A stretch of DNA of 64,000 nt from Psychrobacter sp. 4Dc (lineage in GTDB: Bacteria; Pseudomonadota; Gammaproteobacteria; Pseudomonadales; Moraxellaceae). The position numbers and the translations under genes were made by a program. The notes below the pieces were generated by a model. The model saw nothing but the letters and a program-made list of their open reading frames with translations, did not search any database and was not told where the DNA came from. The stretch covers positions 1 through 64,000 of the forward strand of contig NZ_PJAT01000107.1 of the NCBI RefSeq assembly GCF_002836715.1, in the 5' to 3' direction. The number at the start of each line of letters is the position of its first letter. Position 1 is the first letter of the stretch. Shown piece by piece: positions 19,327-28,341 of this stretch.

Positions 19327-21984
19327 TTAGACAATATCGAGCGTACCTTCGATAAACTCTTTAGCAAAACGCTGTAGCATACCGCCTGCGTTGTACATTT
19401 TTACTTCGTCAGCAGTATCTAAACGGCAGATAATTGGCGTCTCAGTAGTGGTGCCATCAGTACGATGAATCACTAACGTCATCAATCCGCCAGCAGAGAC
19501 TTCGCCCGTTACATCGAAGGTTTCTGTACCATCGATATTTAGCGTATGACGATTGGTGCCTGCTTCGAACTGTAGAGGTAGCGCACCCATACCTACCAAA
19601 TTTTGACGATGAATACGTTCAAAGTCCTCAGCGACAACGGCTTCCACGCCAGCGAGACGCACACCTTTGGCAGCCCAGTCACGGCTTGAGCCTTGACCGT
19701 AGCCATCACCTGCGATGATGATGAGCGGCTGCTCACGGTTCATGTAGGTTTCAATTGCTTCCCACATACGCATGACTTGACCTTCTGGTTCAACGCGCGC
19801 CAGTGATCCTTGGATGACTTCACCGCTGTCGTCGAGTACCATCTCGTTTAACAGTTTGGGATTGGCAAAGGTGGCACGTTGCGCGGTTAAATGGTCGCCG
19901 CGATGAGTCGCATATGAATTATAGTCCTCAGCAGGCAAGCCCATAGTGTCTAAATACTCGCCAGCTGCCGATGCACCAAGAATAGCATTCGACGGTGACA
20001 TATGGTCAGTGGTGATGTTGTCACCAAGCACTGCTAATGGACGCATACCTTTTAGTTTGTTCATCGCTGCCATTTTGCCTTCCCAATACGGTGGGCGGCG
20101 AATATAAGTGGTCATTTCACGCCAGTCATATAGTGGACTTAACGCCTTACCTGTGTCTTTTTTGGCTTCATCAAACATTGGGATATATACAGCATTGAAT
20201 TGCTCAGGCTTCACAGCAGCAGCGACGATGGCATCAACCTCATCATCATCAAACCAGATGTCTTTTAGATAGACGTCATTGCCGTTTTGGTCTTTACCCA
20301 ATGAATCTTTTTCGATATCAAAGCGAATATTACCGGCGATGGCATACGCAATAACAAGCGGCGGCGATGCCAAAAATGCTTGCTTAGCATACGGATGGAT
20401 ACGACCGTCAAAGTTACGGTTACCTGATAATACCGCCGTGGTAAATAGGTCATTATCAATGATTTCTTGCTGGATATCAGGGTCTAATGCACCGCTCATG
20501 CCGTTACAGGTCGTACAAGCAAAGCCAACCACGTCAAAGCCGATCTCTTGCAATTCTGGCATCAGACCTGCTTCTTCTAGGTACATTTTGACGGTTTTTG
20601 AGCCAGGCGCTAAGGATGACTTCACCCAAGGTTTACGTAATAATCCTTTGGCATTGGCGTTACGAGCAACTAAGCCTGCGGCAACCATGTTGCGTGGGTT
20701 TGAAGTGTTGGTACAGCTGGTGATCGCAGCAATAATCACGGCGCCATCTGGCATTAGACCATCTTTTGGCTCTGGTAGTTTTTGATCGGGCGCGTGGGCG
20801 ATACCTTTGGCAACCAAATCATCAGTTGATACGCGGGCATGTGGACGCGACGGGCCTGCCATATTACGACCGACTGATGACAGATCAAACTCAAGCACAC
20901 GTGCGTACTCGGCTTTTTCCATGCCGTCAGCCCATAAGCCAGTTTGCTTGGCATACTGCTCAACCAATTTGATTTGCTCTTCACTGCGACCAGTCAGTCG
21001 TAGATAGTCAGTAGTTTGCTCATCGATATAGAACATCGCAGCAGTGGCACCATATTCAGGTGTCATATTAGAGATTGATGCACGGTCACCAACGGTCAGC
21101 TGACGGGCACCTTCACCAAAGAATTCAATATAAGTAGAGACCACACCTGCATCACGTAAGAACTCAGTCATTGCCAGTACCAAGTCCGTACCGGTAATGC
21201 CTTTTTGTAATTTGCCTGTTAATTTAACACCAACGTAATCAGGCAGGCGCATATATGACGGGTTACCTAGCATCACGCTTTCGGCTTCTAGACCGCCGAC
21301 ACCGATTGAGATCACACCTAGGGCATCGACCATCGGCGTGTGACTATCCGTACCGACCAACGTATCGGCAAACGCGACTTCTTCACCCGCTTTATTGTGC
21401 ACGACCTGTACGACAGGTGACATTTTCTCTAAGTTAATCTGATGCATGATGCCGTTACCAGGCGGTACGACATTCACATTGTCAAAGGCATACTGACACC
21501 AGTTGATGAAGTGAAAACGGTCATCGTTGCGGCGCTCTTCAATCGCGCGGTTCTTCTCAAAAGCGTTTTCTTCAAAGCCTGCGTGCTCAACGGCCAATGA
21601 ATGGTCAACGATAAGCTGAGTTGGCACGATAGGGTTTACCTTGGACGGATCACCGCCTTGCTCAGCGATGGCATCACGCAATCCTGCCAAATCAACAAAG
21701 GCCGTCTGACCCAAGATATCATGACAAACGACGCGGGCAGGGTACCAAGGAAAGTCTAGATCTTGCTTGCCTTCGATATGCTGCTTCAGCGCATCGGTCA
21801 ACTCTTCTGGTGGGCAACGGCGTACTAGGTTTTCACATAATACTTTTGAGCAAAATGGTAGCTTGTCATACGCGCCTGCTTCGATGCTCTCGACGGCCTC
21901 ACGGGTGTCAAAATAATACAAATCAGTACCGGGAAGTGGCTTTTTGAATTGTTCGTTCATTGGTTGTACTAGGGCGTTGTCCAT
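19327..21984 (-). CDS. acnD: Fe-S 2-methylcitrate dehydratase AcnD
   Basis: An 885-residue aconitase-family enzyme that dehydrates 2-methylcitrate, working with PrpF. The 4Fe-4S ligands are C424 (ITSCTNTS), C490 and C493 (FACTTCNG). The C-terminal swivel domain (GDGYGQGSSRDWAAKGVRLAGVEAV) is complete. The overall sequence and length fit AcnD rather than AcnA (about 890) by the N-terminal block LPGTDLYYFDTREAV. An AGGTGAC ribosome site lies 3 bases before the ATG. It lies downstream of prpC. Confidence 0.93.
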   Translation of the reverse strand: MDNALVQPMNEQFKKPLPGTDLYYFDTREAVESIEAGAYDKLPFCSKVLCENLVRRCPPEELTDALKQHIEGKQDLDFPWYPARVVCHDILGQTAFVDLAGLRDAIAEQGGDPSKVNPIVPTQLIVDHSLAVEHAGFEENAFEKNRAIEERRNDDRFHFINWCQYAFDNVNVVPPGNGIMHQINLEKMSPVVQVVHNKAGEEVAFADTLVGTDSHTPMVDALGVISIGVGGLEAESVMLGNPSYMRLPDYVGVKLTGKLQKGITGTDLVLAMTEFLRDAGVVSTYIEFFGEGARQLTVGDRASISNMTPEYGATAAMFYIDEQTTDYLRLTGRSEEQIKLVEQYAKQTGLWADGMEKAEYARVLEFDLSSVGRNMAGPSRPHARVSTDDLVAKGIAHAPDQKLPEPKDGLMPDGAVIIAAITSCTNTSNPRNMVAAGLVARNANAKGLLRKPWVKSSLAPGSKTVKMYLEEAGLMPELQEIGFDVVGFACTTCNGMSGALDPDIQQEIIDNDLFTTAVLSGNRNFDGRIHPYAKQAFLASPPLVIAYAIAGNIRFDIEKDSLGKDQNGNDVYLKDIWFDDDEVDAIVAAAVKPEQFNAVYIPMFDEAKKDTGKALSPLYDWREMTTYIRRPPYWEGKMAAMNKLKGMRPLAVLGDNITTDHMSPSNAILGASAAGEYLDTMGLPAEDYNSYATHRGDHLTAQRATFANPKLLNEMVLDDSGEVIQGSLARVEPEGQVMRMWEAIETYMNREQPLIIIAGDGYGQGSSRDWAAKGVRLAGVEAVVAEDFERIHRQNLVGMGALPLQFEAGTNRHTLNIDGTETFDVTGEVSAGGLMTLVIHRTDGTTTETPIICRLDTADEVKMYNAGGMLQRFAKEFIEGTLDIV

Positions 21985-22190
21985 AAGTCACCTTTGGCTG
22001 TTGGCTAATTATAATAAGTAGTTAAGCGTGGATATTAGGTAAAAATTCATTCCTTTAGCAAAATCATCGTTTGCTTTTGTAGGCTTTGCTAAAGAAGCGA
22101 TATTAAAAAGGTATGGTTTATATAAAGGGTAATAAGCGTATGACGATTAAACCTGAAAAACTCATAGCAAGGCTCAATCATCATACCTAT

Positions 22191-22216
22191 ATCAGCTAGC
22201 ACTGCCGCTAGCTGAT
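22191..22216. repeat. Perfect 10-bp inverted repeat downstream of prpC
   Basis: Arms ATCAGCTAGC and GCTAGCTGAT with a 6-base loop, lying 49 bases past the prpC stop on the minus strand. No T run follows in either direction, so it is either a weak terminator, an mRNA-stabilising hairpin or a protein-binding site in the prpC-acnD spacer. Confidence 0.6.
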
Positions 22217-22264
22217 AAGATTACTTAGCACAAATCATCTTAATAATTGCTAAATAACAGCCGT

Positions 22265-23392
22265 TTAACGAGCACTCATATCTGGCACTGGACGCAACTC
22301 TTCACCGGTATATTCTGCACTTGGACGAATGATACGGTTATTGGCACGTTGTTCAAACACGTGGGCTGCCCAACCAGTCAAGCGTGAGCAGACAAAGATA
22401 GGGGTGAACAGTTTGGTTGGGATACCCATGAAGTGATAGGCAGATGCATGGAAAAAGTCAGCATTACAAAACAGTTTCTTCTCACGCCACATCACTTCTT
22501 CACAGCGTACCGAGACGGGGTATAGCACTTCATCACCCACGTCAGCGGCCAGTTTCTCAGCCCAGCCTTTAATCACGACGTTACGCGGATCTGACTCGCT
22601 ATAGATCGCATGACCAAAGCCCATGATTTTGTCTTTACGCGCCAGCATACCCATCATTTCTTCTTCAGCCTCATCAGGTGAGCTAAAACCTTCAATCATA
22701 TCCATCGCTGCTTCATTCGCTCCGCCATGCAATGGACCGCGTAGTGAACCGATGGCACCAGTGATACAAGAATGGATATCAGACAAGGTAGATGCACACA
22801 CACGAGCGGTAAAGGTCGACGCGTTAAACTCATGCTCTGCATAAAGGATAAGCGAGACGTTCATTACTTTTTCGTGCAGCTCGTTTGGTTTTTCGCCTTT
22901 GAGCAAATGTAAGAAATGACCACCAATAGTGGCATCATCTGTATCGGTCTCGATACGTACATTGTCGTGGGTAAAACGATACCAATAATTGATAATCGAT
23001 GGGAAGGCCGCTAGCATACGGTCAGTTTGATCGTTTTGCTGAGCAAAATCGGTTTCGGTCTCAAGGTTGCCAAGCATAGAGCAGCCAGTACGTAGCACGT
23101 CCATTGGATGCGCATCAGCTGGGATACGTTCAAGTACGTCTTTTAATGCTTGTGGTAGGCCGCGTAAGCTTTTGAGCTTAGTTTGATAGGCGTCAAGCTC
23201 GCTTTGAGTAGGCAAATTGCCGTATAACAGCAAATATGCCACTTCTTCAAAAATACACTTATCTGCCAGTTCTGATACATCATAACCGCGATAGGTCAGA
23301 CCAGAGCCTGATTTGCCAACGGTAGATAGAGAGGTTTTACCAGCGACTTGTCCACGTAGACCTGCGCCTGAAAGTTCTTTCTGTGCTGCCAT
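22265..23392 (-). CDS. prpC: 2-methylcitrate synthase PrpC
   Basis: A 375-residue citrate-synthase-family enzyme condensing propionyl-CoA with oxaloacetate. The substrate-binding His lies in RGPLHGGANEAAMD, a second active-site His in IMGFGHAIY, and the Asp region in LFCNADFFHAS. The length and the GLRGQVAGKT start fit PrpC rather than the larger GltA. AAGGAATG precedes the ATG. Gene order prpB, lipoprotein, prpC, acnD is consistent with one operon, though the spacers (about 100-280 bases) leave room for internal promoters. Confidence 0.93.
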   Translation of the reverse strand: MAAQKELSGAGLRGQVAGKTSLSTVGKSGSGLTYRGYDVSELADKCIFEEVAYLLLYGNLPTQSELDAYQTKLKSLRGLPQALKDVLERIPADAHPMDVLRTGCSMLGNLETETDFAQQNDQTDRMLAAFPSIINYWYRFTHDNVRIETDTDDATIGGHFLHLLKGEKPNELHEKVMNVSLILYAEHEFNASTFTARVCASTLSDIHSCITGAIGSLRGPLHGGANEAAMDMIEGFSSPDEAEEEMMGMLARKDKIMGFGHAIYSESDPRNVVIKGWAEKLAADVGDEVLYPVSVRCEEVMWREKKLFCNADFFHASAYHFMGIPTKLFTPIFVCSRLTGWAAHVFEQRANNRIIRPSAEYTGEELRPVPDMSAR

Positions 23393-23488
23393 GTTTACAT
23401 TCCTTTTGTTGGTAGCTTTTTTGAGTGAAAACGGTGTTTCTGATAATAAGTTTATTGGTTAATGACTGACTATAGCGCCAGTTTAGCG

Positions 23489-24145
23489 TTATGCAGGCTG
23501 TTCAGGCTGTGGACCGTCTAAATCGACGTTACAACGCTCAAATTCAGCTTCAATAGGGCCATTTAAGACTTCCATCGCGCTGCCTTCGCCTTCAGCATTA
23601 TTGATCTTCATATACTTGGCACCCAGTGGTGACTCCATAAATGTCTGAATTTCAGTCATTTCTTCTGGGGTAGGGTCAGCCAAAGGCGTTGCTACTTCTT
23701 CGCCATTCATGACGCGCAATTGCTCATTGCCAAAAGCAAGCAGTTTTTTACCTACATCCGACGTATAAAAGTCATCTAATTCTTTTAACTCTGCATCGGT
23801 AAACTGACTCTTATAAAAACGATCGACTTCCGCTTTACCCAAATCTTTGTCGCGTGACTCGAGGCAGCTGACTTGCTCTTCACTGAGCGCGCCGCTATTG
23901 ATAATTGGTGCAAACAATAGGCTGTTGACGGTATCTAACGTAATCGTCGTCATGATCAAGTCATTTTGAGCATCAGTCTCTGATGGCGCAGTTTCGCTTT
24001 CGCTAACAACAGTCTCGCTCGTATCACTGGTAGTATCGTCGACGTTTTCTGGTGTTTTATCACAGCCCGTCATGAATAACAGCGCCGCTAGCGTGCTACT
24101 AAGTAGTGAGGATTTAACAACCGTATGAGCAGTAAAAAATGGCAT
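23489..24145 (-). CDS. DUF2059-type lipoprotein
   Basis: A 218-residue probable lipoprotein. A signal peptide (hydrophobic core SSLLSSTLAALLF) ends in a lipobox-like MTGC, and a Thr/Glu/Ser-rich acidic linker follows. The remaining helical domain (FYKSQFTDAELKELDDFYTSDVGKKLL) is typical of DUF2059, a family of exported proteins of unknown role. The frame opens at 24196, but the ATG at 24145 with AGG upstream puts the signal peptide at the N-terminus. It sits between prpB and prpC, an unexpected passenger in a methylcitrate operon. Confidence 0.8.
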   Translation of the reverse strand: MPFFTAHTVVKSSLLSSTLAALLFMTGCDKTPENVDDTTSDTSETVVSESETAPSETDAQNDLIMTTITLDTVNSLLFAPIINSGALSEEQVSCLESRDKDLGKAEVDRFYKSQFTDAELKELDDFYTSDVGKKLLAFGNEQLRVMNGEEVATPLADPTPEEMTEIQTFMESPLGAKYMKINNAEGEGSAMEVLNGPIEAEFERCNVDLDGPQPEQPA

Positions 24146-24245
24146 AAATAACCTAAAGGTAAATAAAGACGGGTTTTGAAACGATAAAGTCCACAAAGGT
24201 GGTTTACCGTTTCGGCGTTGCTAATTGGTAATTATTAGTTATTAA

Positions 24246-25139
24246 CTACTTATTATCAGCAAATAGCTTGTCTAGTGTCTGCTCAAACTCATGGTAGTTC
24301 AAGAAATCATAGAGCTCCATGCGAGTCTGCATGGTATCGACGACTTTGTCTTGTGTACCATCATCTAACAAATGCTGATAAACGTTCAATGCTGCTTTGT
24401 TCATAGCGCGGAAAGCGGATAGTGGATATAGCACCATCTCAACACCCACACTATACAACTGATCAGTGGTATATAGATCTGTCTGACCAAACTCTGTCAT
24501 GTTTGCCAGTACTGGAATATCGAGTACATCAGTGAACTTACGATACATCTCGATATCGGTTAGCGCTTCTGCAAAGATCATATCTGCACCCGCTTCTTGA
24601 AATGCGACGGCACGTTCCACAGCAGCGTCCAAACCTTCTACCGATAAGGCGTCTGTACGAGCCATCACTACAAAGTCAGGGTCAGTCTTTGCGTCCAATG
24701 CCGCTTTTAGACGATCAACCATCTCTGAGATACTAACAATTTCCTTGTTAGGGCGATGGCCACAACGTTTTTGCGCCACTTGGTCTTCAATATGTACTGC
24801 CGCGACGCCTGCTTTTTCCATTTTTCTGATGGTTTGGGCGATGTTAAACGCACCACCAAAGCCTGTATCAATATCAACCAATAATGGGGTATCGACTGCA
24901 TCAGTGATACGGCGAGCATCTTCTAGTACGTTATCAAGGCTGGTCATACCGAGATCAGGTAAACCAAATGACGCATTGGCCACGCCAGCACCGGAGAGAT
25001 ACAACGCTTGGTGACCAACTTGGGTCGCCATCATCGCTGTATAGGCATTGATAGCGCCTGCAATCTGTAATGGTTGGTTGTTATCATTTTTTTGAACGAG
25101 GGCATTGCGAAAGCGCGCGCCTGCTGAAGATGAAGTCAT
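24246..25139 (-). CDS. prpB: Methylisocitrate lyase PrpB
   Basis: A 297-residue member of the isocitrate lyase/PEP mutase family that splits 2-methylisocitrate into pyruvate and succinate. The catalytic Cys is C126 in the [13 protein letters not shown] loop, and Mg-binding residues lie in [16 protein letters not shown] precedes the ATG. It is the first enzyme gene of the prp group after the Nramp-like transporter. Confidence 0.95.
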   Translation of the reverse strand: MTSSSAGARFRNALVQKNDNNQPLQIAGAINAYTAMMATQVGHQALYLSGAGVANASFGLPDLGMTSLDNVLEDARRITDAVDTPLLVDIDTGFGGAFNIAQTIRKMEKAGVAAVHIEDQVAQKRCGHRPNKEIVSISEMVDRLKAALDAKTDPDFVVMARTDALSVEGLDAAVERAVAFQEAGADMIFAEALTDIEMYRKFTDVLDIPVLANMTEFGQTDLYTTDQLYSVGVEMVLYPLSAFRAMNKAALNVYQHLLDDGTQDKVVDTMQTRMELYDFLNYHEFEQTLDKLFADNK

Positions 25140-25511
25140 ATGATTGTCCTTGCATAGAGGGAAAATATTCTAATTGTTGTAGCTGATTATACTCAATTAT
25201 TCATGCCTGAAAAGTTTGGGTTATCAGTTAGTATTTAGTTTCAATAATAATTAAATGTAGTATTTATAATATTATTCATAATTCAAATAGCATTATGCAG
25301 TTATTGGTAATTTCCTATGATAAGTATTCATATTGCTTAAAATCATAGCTTTTAGAATCGTCTATTTTTTACATTTAGTTACAATTACTAAAGCTGCCTT
25401 GCTTTATTGATATAATTACACTCATTAAAAAGCCCCAACAGCTAGGCTATTAGGGCTTATGTTTCGCTTAAATAAGATTGTTAAGTGCTGAGTCTTATAG
25501 TAAGCAAAAGC
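25140..25511. other. Gene-free AT-rich spacer between the Nramp-like gene and prpB
   Basis: About 370 strongly AT-rich bases. The right end holds a terminator-like hairpin for the upstream Nramp-like gene (25428-25457). The rest probably contains the prpB promoter. I see no convincing operator pair or small gene. Confidence 0.5.
25426..25457 (-). terminator. Terminator after the Nramp-like gene
   Basis: On the minus strand AAGCCC...GGGGCTTTTTTAA forms a stem with a loop of roughly 15 bases and a T run of six. It lies 55 bases beyond the transporter stop and would separate it from prpB. Confidence 0.7.
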
Positions 25512-26798
25512 TTAAGCAAATAGACCTGCAAGATTAGCCAAGAACAATAATGCGAAGCCTGCCAAGAATATTAGACCCGCGATAGACAGAGCATTCATAC
25601 CTGCTGACAGTTTCTTATGCTTTTTAACCAATGAGTAGTTTAACCAACCAAAAATAGGCGCAGAGACGAACGCCGATATCATGGCAAATTTAAGCATAGC
25701 GCCTAGTTGTCCTGTGAAGAAAGTGATAATTACTAGACCACCACCGATAGCATAGGTCGTCCAAAAAGCGATCTGCTTTTTATTGATTTCGCTTTCACCT
25801 TTTAGCAGGCGCCAGCATTCAGCATTAGCGCGTCCATAGCCATCAGCACAGGTAATGGTTGTGCCGAACATACACATAAAGGCGACGAAAGCGACCAGCA
25901 ATCTCGACCATTCACCAATGGTTGCGGTATACATATTGATTAACTGGTTGATATAAGCACCGCCGACCAACTCAATCTCTTGTCCTGATCCGTACTGGAC
26001 AAACACACCTAACGATAAGAAGAACAACGCCAATATCGCTGATACTGCATAGCCAACGTTAAAATCTAACAAGCCTTGGCTATGCGTGGTGTGATCCGCT
26101 TTGACTTTGGCAGAGGTCCACATAGAGGTAATTGCAGCAAACTCAAGCGGTGCTGGCATCCAGCCCATGAGTGCTACGATAAAGCCCAACGTGGCTAAAT
26201 TCCAAGGAGAGGCCGCCACAAAATCTACTGCCATAACGGTTGGCTTGCCAGCAGCAATGATAACTGCAGCAACGGTTGCCGTGGTAAGCGCAATCATAAT
26301 CCACTTAGTCACACCATCGAGCAACTTATAATGCCCTGCAATCAAAAAGAACCAAGAGACCGCGACGATAATGAGAGATAACGCCATTGTCGACAGACCA
26401 AGTGAGGCTGGCAACATAAAGCCCAAAATTACGGCCGCAATAAGTGAAACCGCACCCGTACTAATAACCGCTGACAAGATAGAAAGAATAAAATATACCC
26501 AAAGATATACCTTTGAGCGTTTGGCATAGCCTGCAATCAAACTCTCGCCAGTATCGTAGACGTAGTCAGTTGCAAAGCGAAAAAACGGATACTTAAACAC
26601 GTTGGCCAATACAATCATAATAGCCAATTGCCAGCCATAGATAGCGCCCGCCTGTGTTGATGAAATCAAATGTGAACCACCAATGGCAGCAGTTGCCATC
26701 AAAATGCCTGGGCCAAAGATGCGCCAGCTAAAGCCCTCTTGTTGCGAGGCAACGCTATCGTCAGGGGTACTTGGGTTGTTGAGTTGTTGTGTGGACAT
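25512..26798 (-). CDS. Nramp-related transporter lacking the usual metal motifs
   Basis: A 428-residue membrane protein with about 11 hydrophobic segments and the Nramp N-terminal signature FGPGILMA. Canonical Nramp proteins bind metal through DPGN in helix 1 and MPH in helix 6. Here the aligned positions read GGSH (AAIGGSHLISSTQAGAIYGW) and MPA (MGWMPAPLEFAAIT), so transport of Mn or Fe by the usual site is doubtful. It sits between the LysR regulator and prpB, both on the same strand, suggesting a substrate tied to propionate or related acids, or Mg supply; this is inference. The start is the ATG at 26798 with GAGGT upstream, not the upstream open frame from 26834. Confidence 0.82.
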   Translation of the reverse strand: MSTQQLNNPSTPDDSVASQQEGFSWRIFGPGILMATAAIGGSHLISSTQAGAIYGWQLAIMIVLANVFKYPFFRFATDYVYDTGESLIAGYAKRSKVYLWVYFILSILSAVISTGAVSLIAAVILGFMLPASLGLSTMALSLIIVAVSWFFLIAGHYKLLDGVTKWIMIALTTATVAAVIIAAGKPTVMAVDFVAASPWNLATLGFIVALMGWMPAPLEFAAITSMWTSAKVKADHTTHSQGLLDFNVGYAVSAILALFFLSLGVFVQYGSGQEIELVGGAYINQLINMYTATIGEWSRLLVAFVAFMCMFGTTITCADGYGRANAECWRLLKGESEINKKQIAFWTTYAIGGGLVIITFFTGQLGAMLKFAMISAFVSAPIFGWLNYSLVKKHKKLSAGMNALSIAGLIFLAGFALLFLANLAGLFA

Positions 26799-27082
26799 GA
26801 ATACCTCGAAATGGTTAAAACAGCAAATTATCACTTACCTGTGTCAGCTTGCCAATGATCAGAAAAGAACGTCCTATAAACCGTCTAAATATAAAACGAT
26901 TTAGATCGTATCGACTTTATCACACCAACACTGTCTAGGAGAATGATTATTCTAGTTATTATTACTATTTGTTTGCATTGCTATTCTTGTTAGTTAGCAT
27001 AATTATAAAATAATATCAATATTTAAAATGAATTATTTTTGGCGGTTCTTTATAACACAATATTCATCGGATATCTGCCCAT

Positions 27083-28108
27083 TTAGGCCTGTGACACAAA
27101 ATTTTGCTGCCGATAAGTGATGCCGCGCTGTTCGTAGACGTGATAAATGGCTGTGAGCAAGTCAGGTATTTTTGGGTGTACAAAGTCTTTGAGGGTGTGT
27201 AAATAAATAGGGGAGGTGACATTTTCATGAACCAAACGTTGGTAGCTGATCTGTTCCGTACGTACGGTTTGCAAGCTGGCAGGCACCAATGTAATGCCTT
27301 CGCCTGCCGCGACCAGTCCCAATGCTACCTGCAAATCGCTGACTGTCGTGGTCATAAAAGGCGAGATACCATATTGCGCAAATAGATGTAGTAAAGGCTC
27401 AGTAATAGGCTCGTTAGATGCTGCTTCATGAGCAGCAGCACGGTTGACTCTACTTGTAGACAGCTTGTCGTTCGCTTGAGTTGCTGTTTCTGTCGTCACC
27501 GTGGACGAGACTGGCAAATGTGTTTGATGGTATAAAATTAAGCGATTGTTCGCTAGGTCTATCAAGCGTTGCTTACGTACATTGGCAAGCGGATGTGATT
27601 TTGGCAATGCCACCACATAGCGTTCATGACGTAGCAGGATTTGCTGAATCCATGGGTCTTGATGGGCAAATCGGCCAAAACCAACATCAATCTCACCAGA
27701 CTTCAGGGCATCCATTTGTTGATATGAGCTAATGTCTTTTAAATTAACGTCGATATCAGGGCTGAACTGTTTAAGCATGGCAATTATTTCAGGCAGCAGG
27801 CCGTATAGCACTGAGGGCACAAAACCTATATTTAAAACGCTGCTGGGTGCTGATAGACGCTGAGTCATACTAGTCACAGTTTCAATCTCGGTCAGTATGG
27901 TGCTTATTTTATCGTAGAAAAAACTACCCGCTTCAGTCAAATGTAGTGGCCTGTGGTAGCGATCAATAAGCACCACGCCCATATCAGTCTCTAACTGTTT
28001 TAGCAATCGACTCAGGCTTGGCTGTGACAGTCCTGTTTTGGTGGCGGCAGCGCTAAAGCTGCGCAAATCTGCAACCGCGATAAACGCATTAAGCTGTTTT
28101 AAATCCAT
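27083..28108 (-). CDS. LysR-family transcriptional regulator
   Basis: A 341-residue regulator with an N-terminal winged helix-turn-helix (MDLKQLNAFIAVADLRSFSAAATKTGLSQPSLSRLLKQLE) and a LysR effector-binding domain. The effector domain carries an insert of about 45 Thr/Ala-rich residues near residues 200-240 (after LILYHQTHLPVS), not usual for the family. It is transcribed toward the Nramp-like gene and the prp genes and is the only regulator nearby, so it may control them; most prp clusters use GntR or sigma-54 PrpR regulators instead. Confidence 0.9.
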   Translation of the reverse strand: MDLKQLNAFIAVADLRSFSAAATKTGLSQPSLSRLLKQLETDMGVVLIDRYHRPLHLTEAGSFFYDKISTILTEIETVTSMTQRLSAPSSVLNIGFVPSVLYGLLPEIIAMLKQFSPDIDVNLKDISSYQQMDALKSGEIDVGFGRFAHQDPWIQQILLRHERYVVALPKSHPLANVRKQRLIDLANNRLILYHQTHLPVSSTVTTETATQANDKLSTSRVNRAAAHEAASNEPITEPLLHLFAQYGISPFMTTTVSDLQVALGLVAAGEGITLVPASLQTVRTEQISYQRLVHENVTSPIYLHTLKDFVHPKIPDLLTAIYHVYEQRGITYRQQNFVSQA

Positions 28109-28145
28109 ACTATTGAGCCTGTCATAGTCTATGCTATCTCTACAT

Positions 28146-28191
28146 AGAACAGTTCTTAAGGTTGATTTATCATATTATTTAGAATAGTTCT
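28146..28191. promoter_or_regulatory. Pair of dyad sites upstream of the LysR gene
   Basis: The perfect dyad AGAACAGTTCT (28146-28156) and the near copy AGAATAGTTCT (28181-28191), each followed by TA or TTA-rich sequence, begin 35 bases apart, 38-83 bases upstream of the LysR start and within the divergent spacer to the gene at 28342. Spacing and position suit LysR autoregulation. No binding data can be inferred. Confidence 0.5.
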
Positions 28192-28341
28192 TATCAATAT
28201 TAGCGCTATCCCATAAATTGTGCTTGAAGATAATAGGTCGAGCAACTATATTGTTGGCTAATAACACTGTTACACTATAGTAAGAAAATTCATTCTAGCA
28301 ATCATTTAACACCAGTAGAAAAACTGGTTTGGTATTATTCT

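Noticed and set aside
20279..20785. 168-codon open frame on the plus strand inside acnD
   Set aside because: Antisense to a conserved enzyme with intact Fe-S ligands; no recognisable protein.
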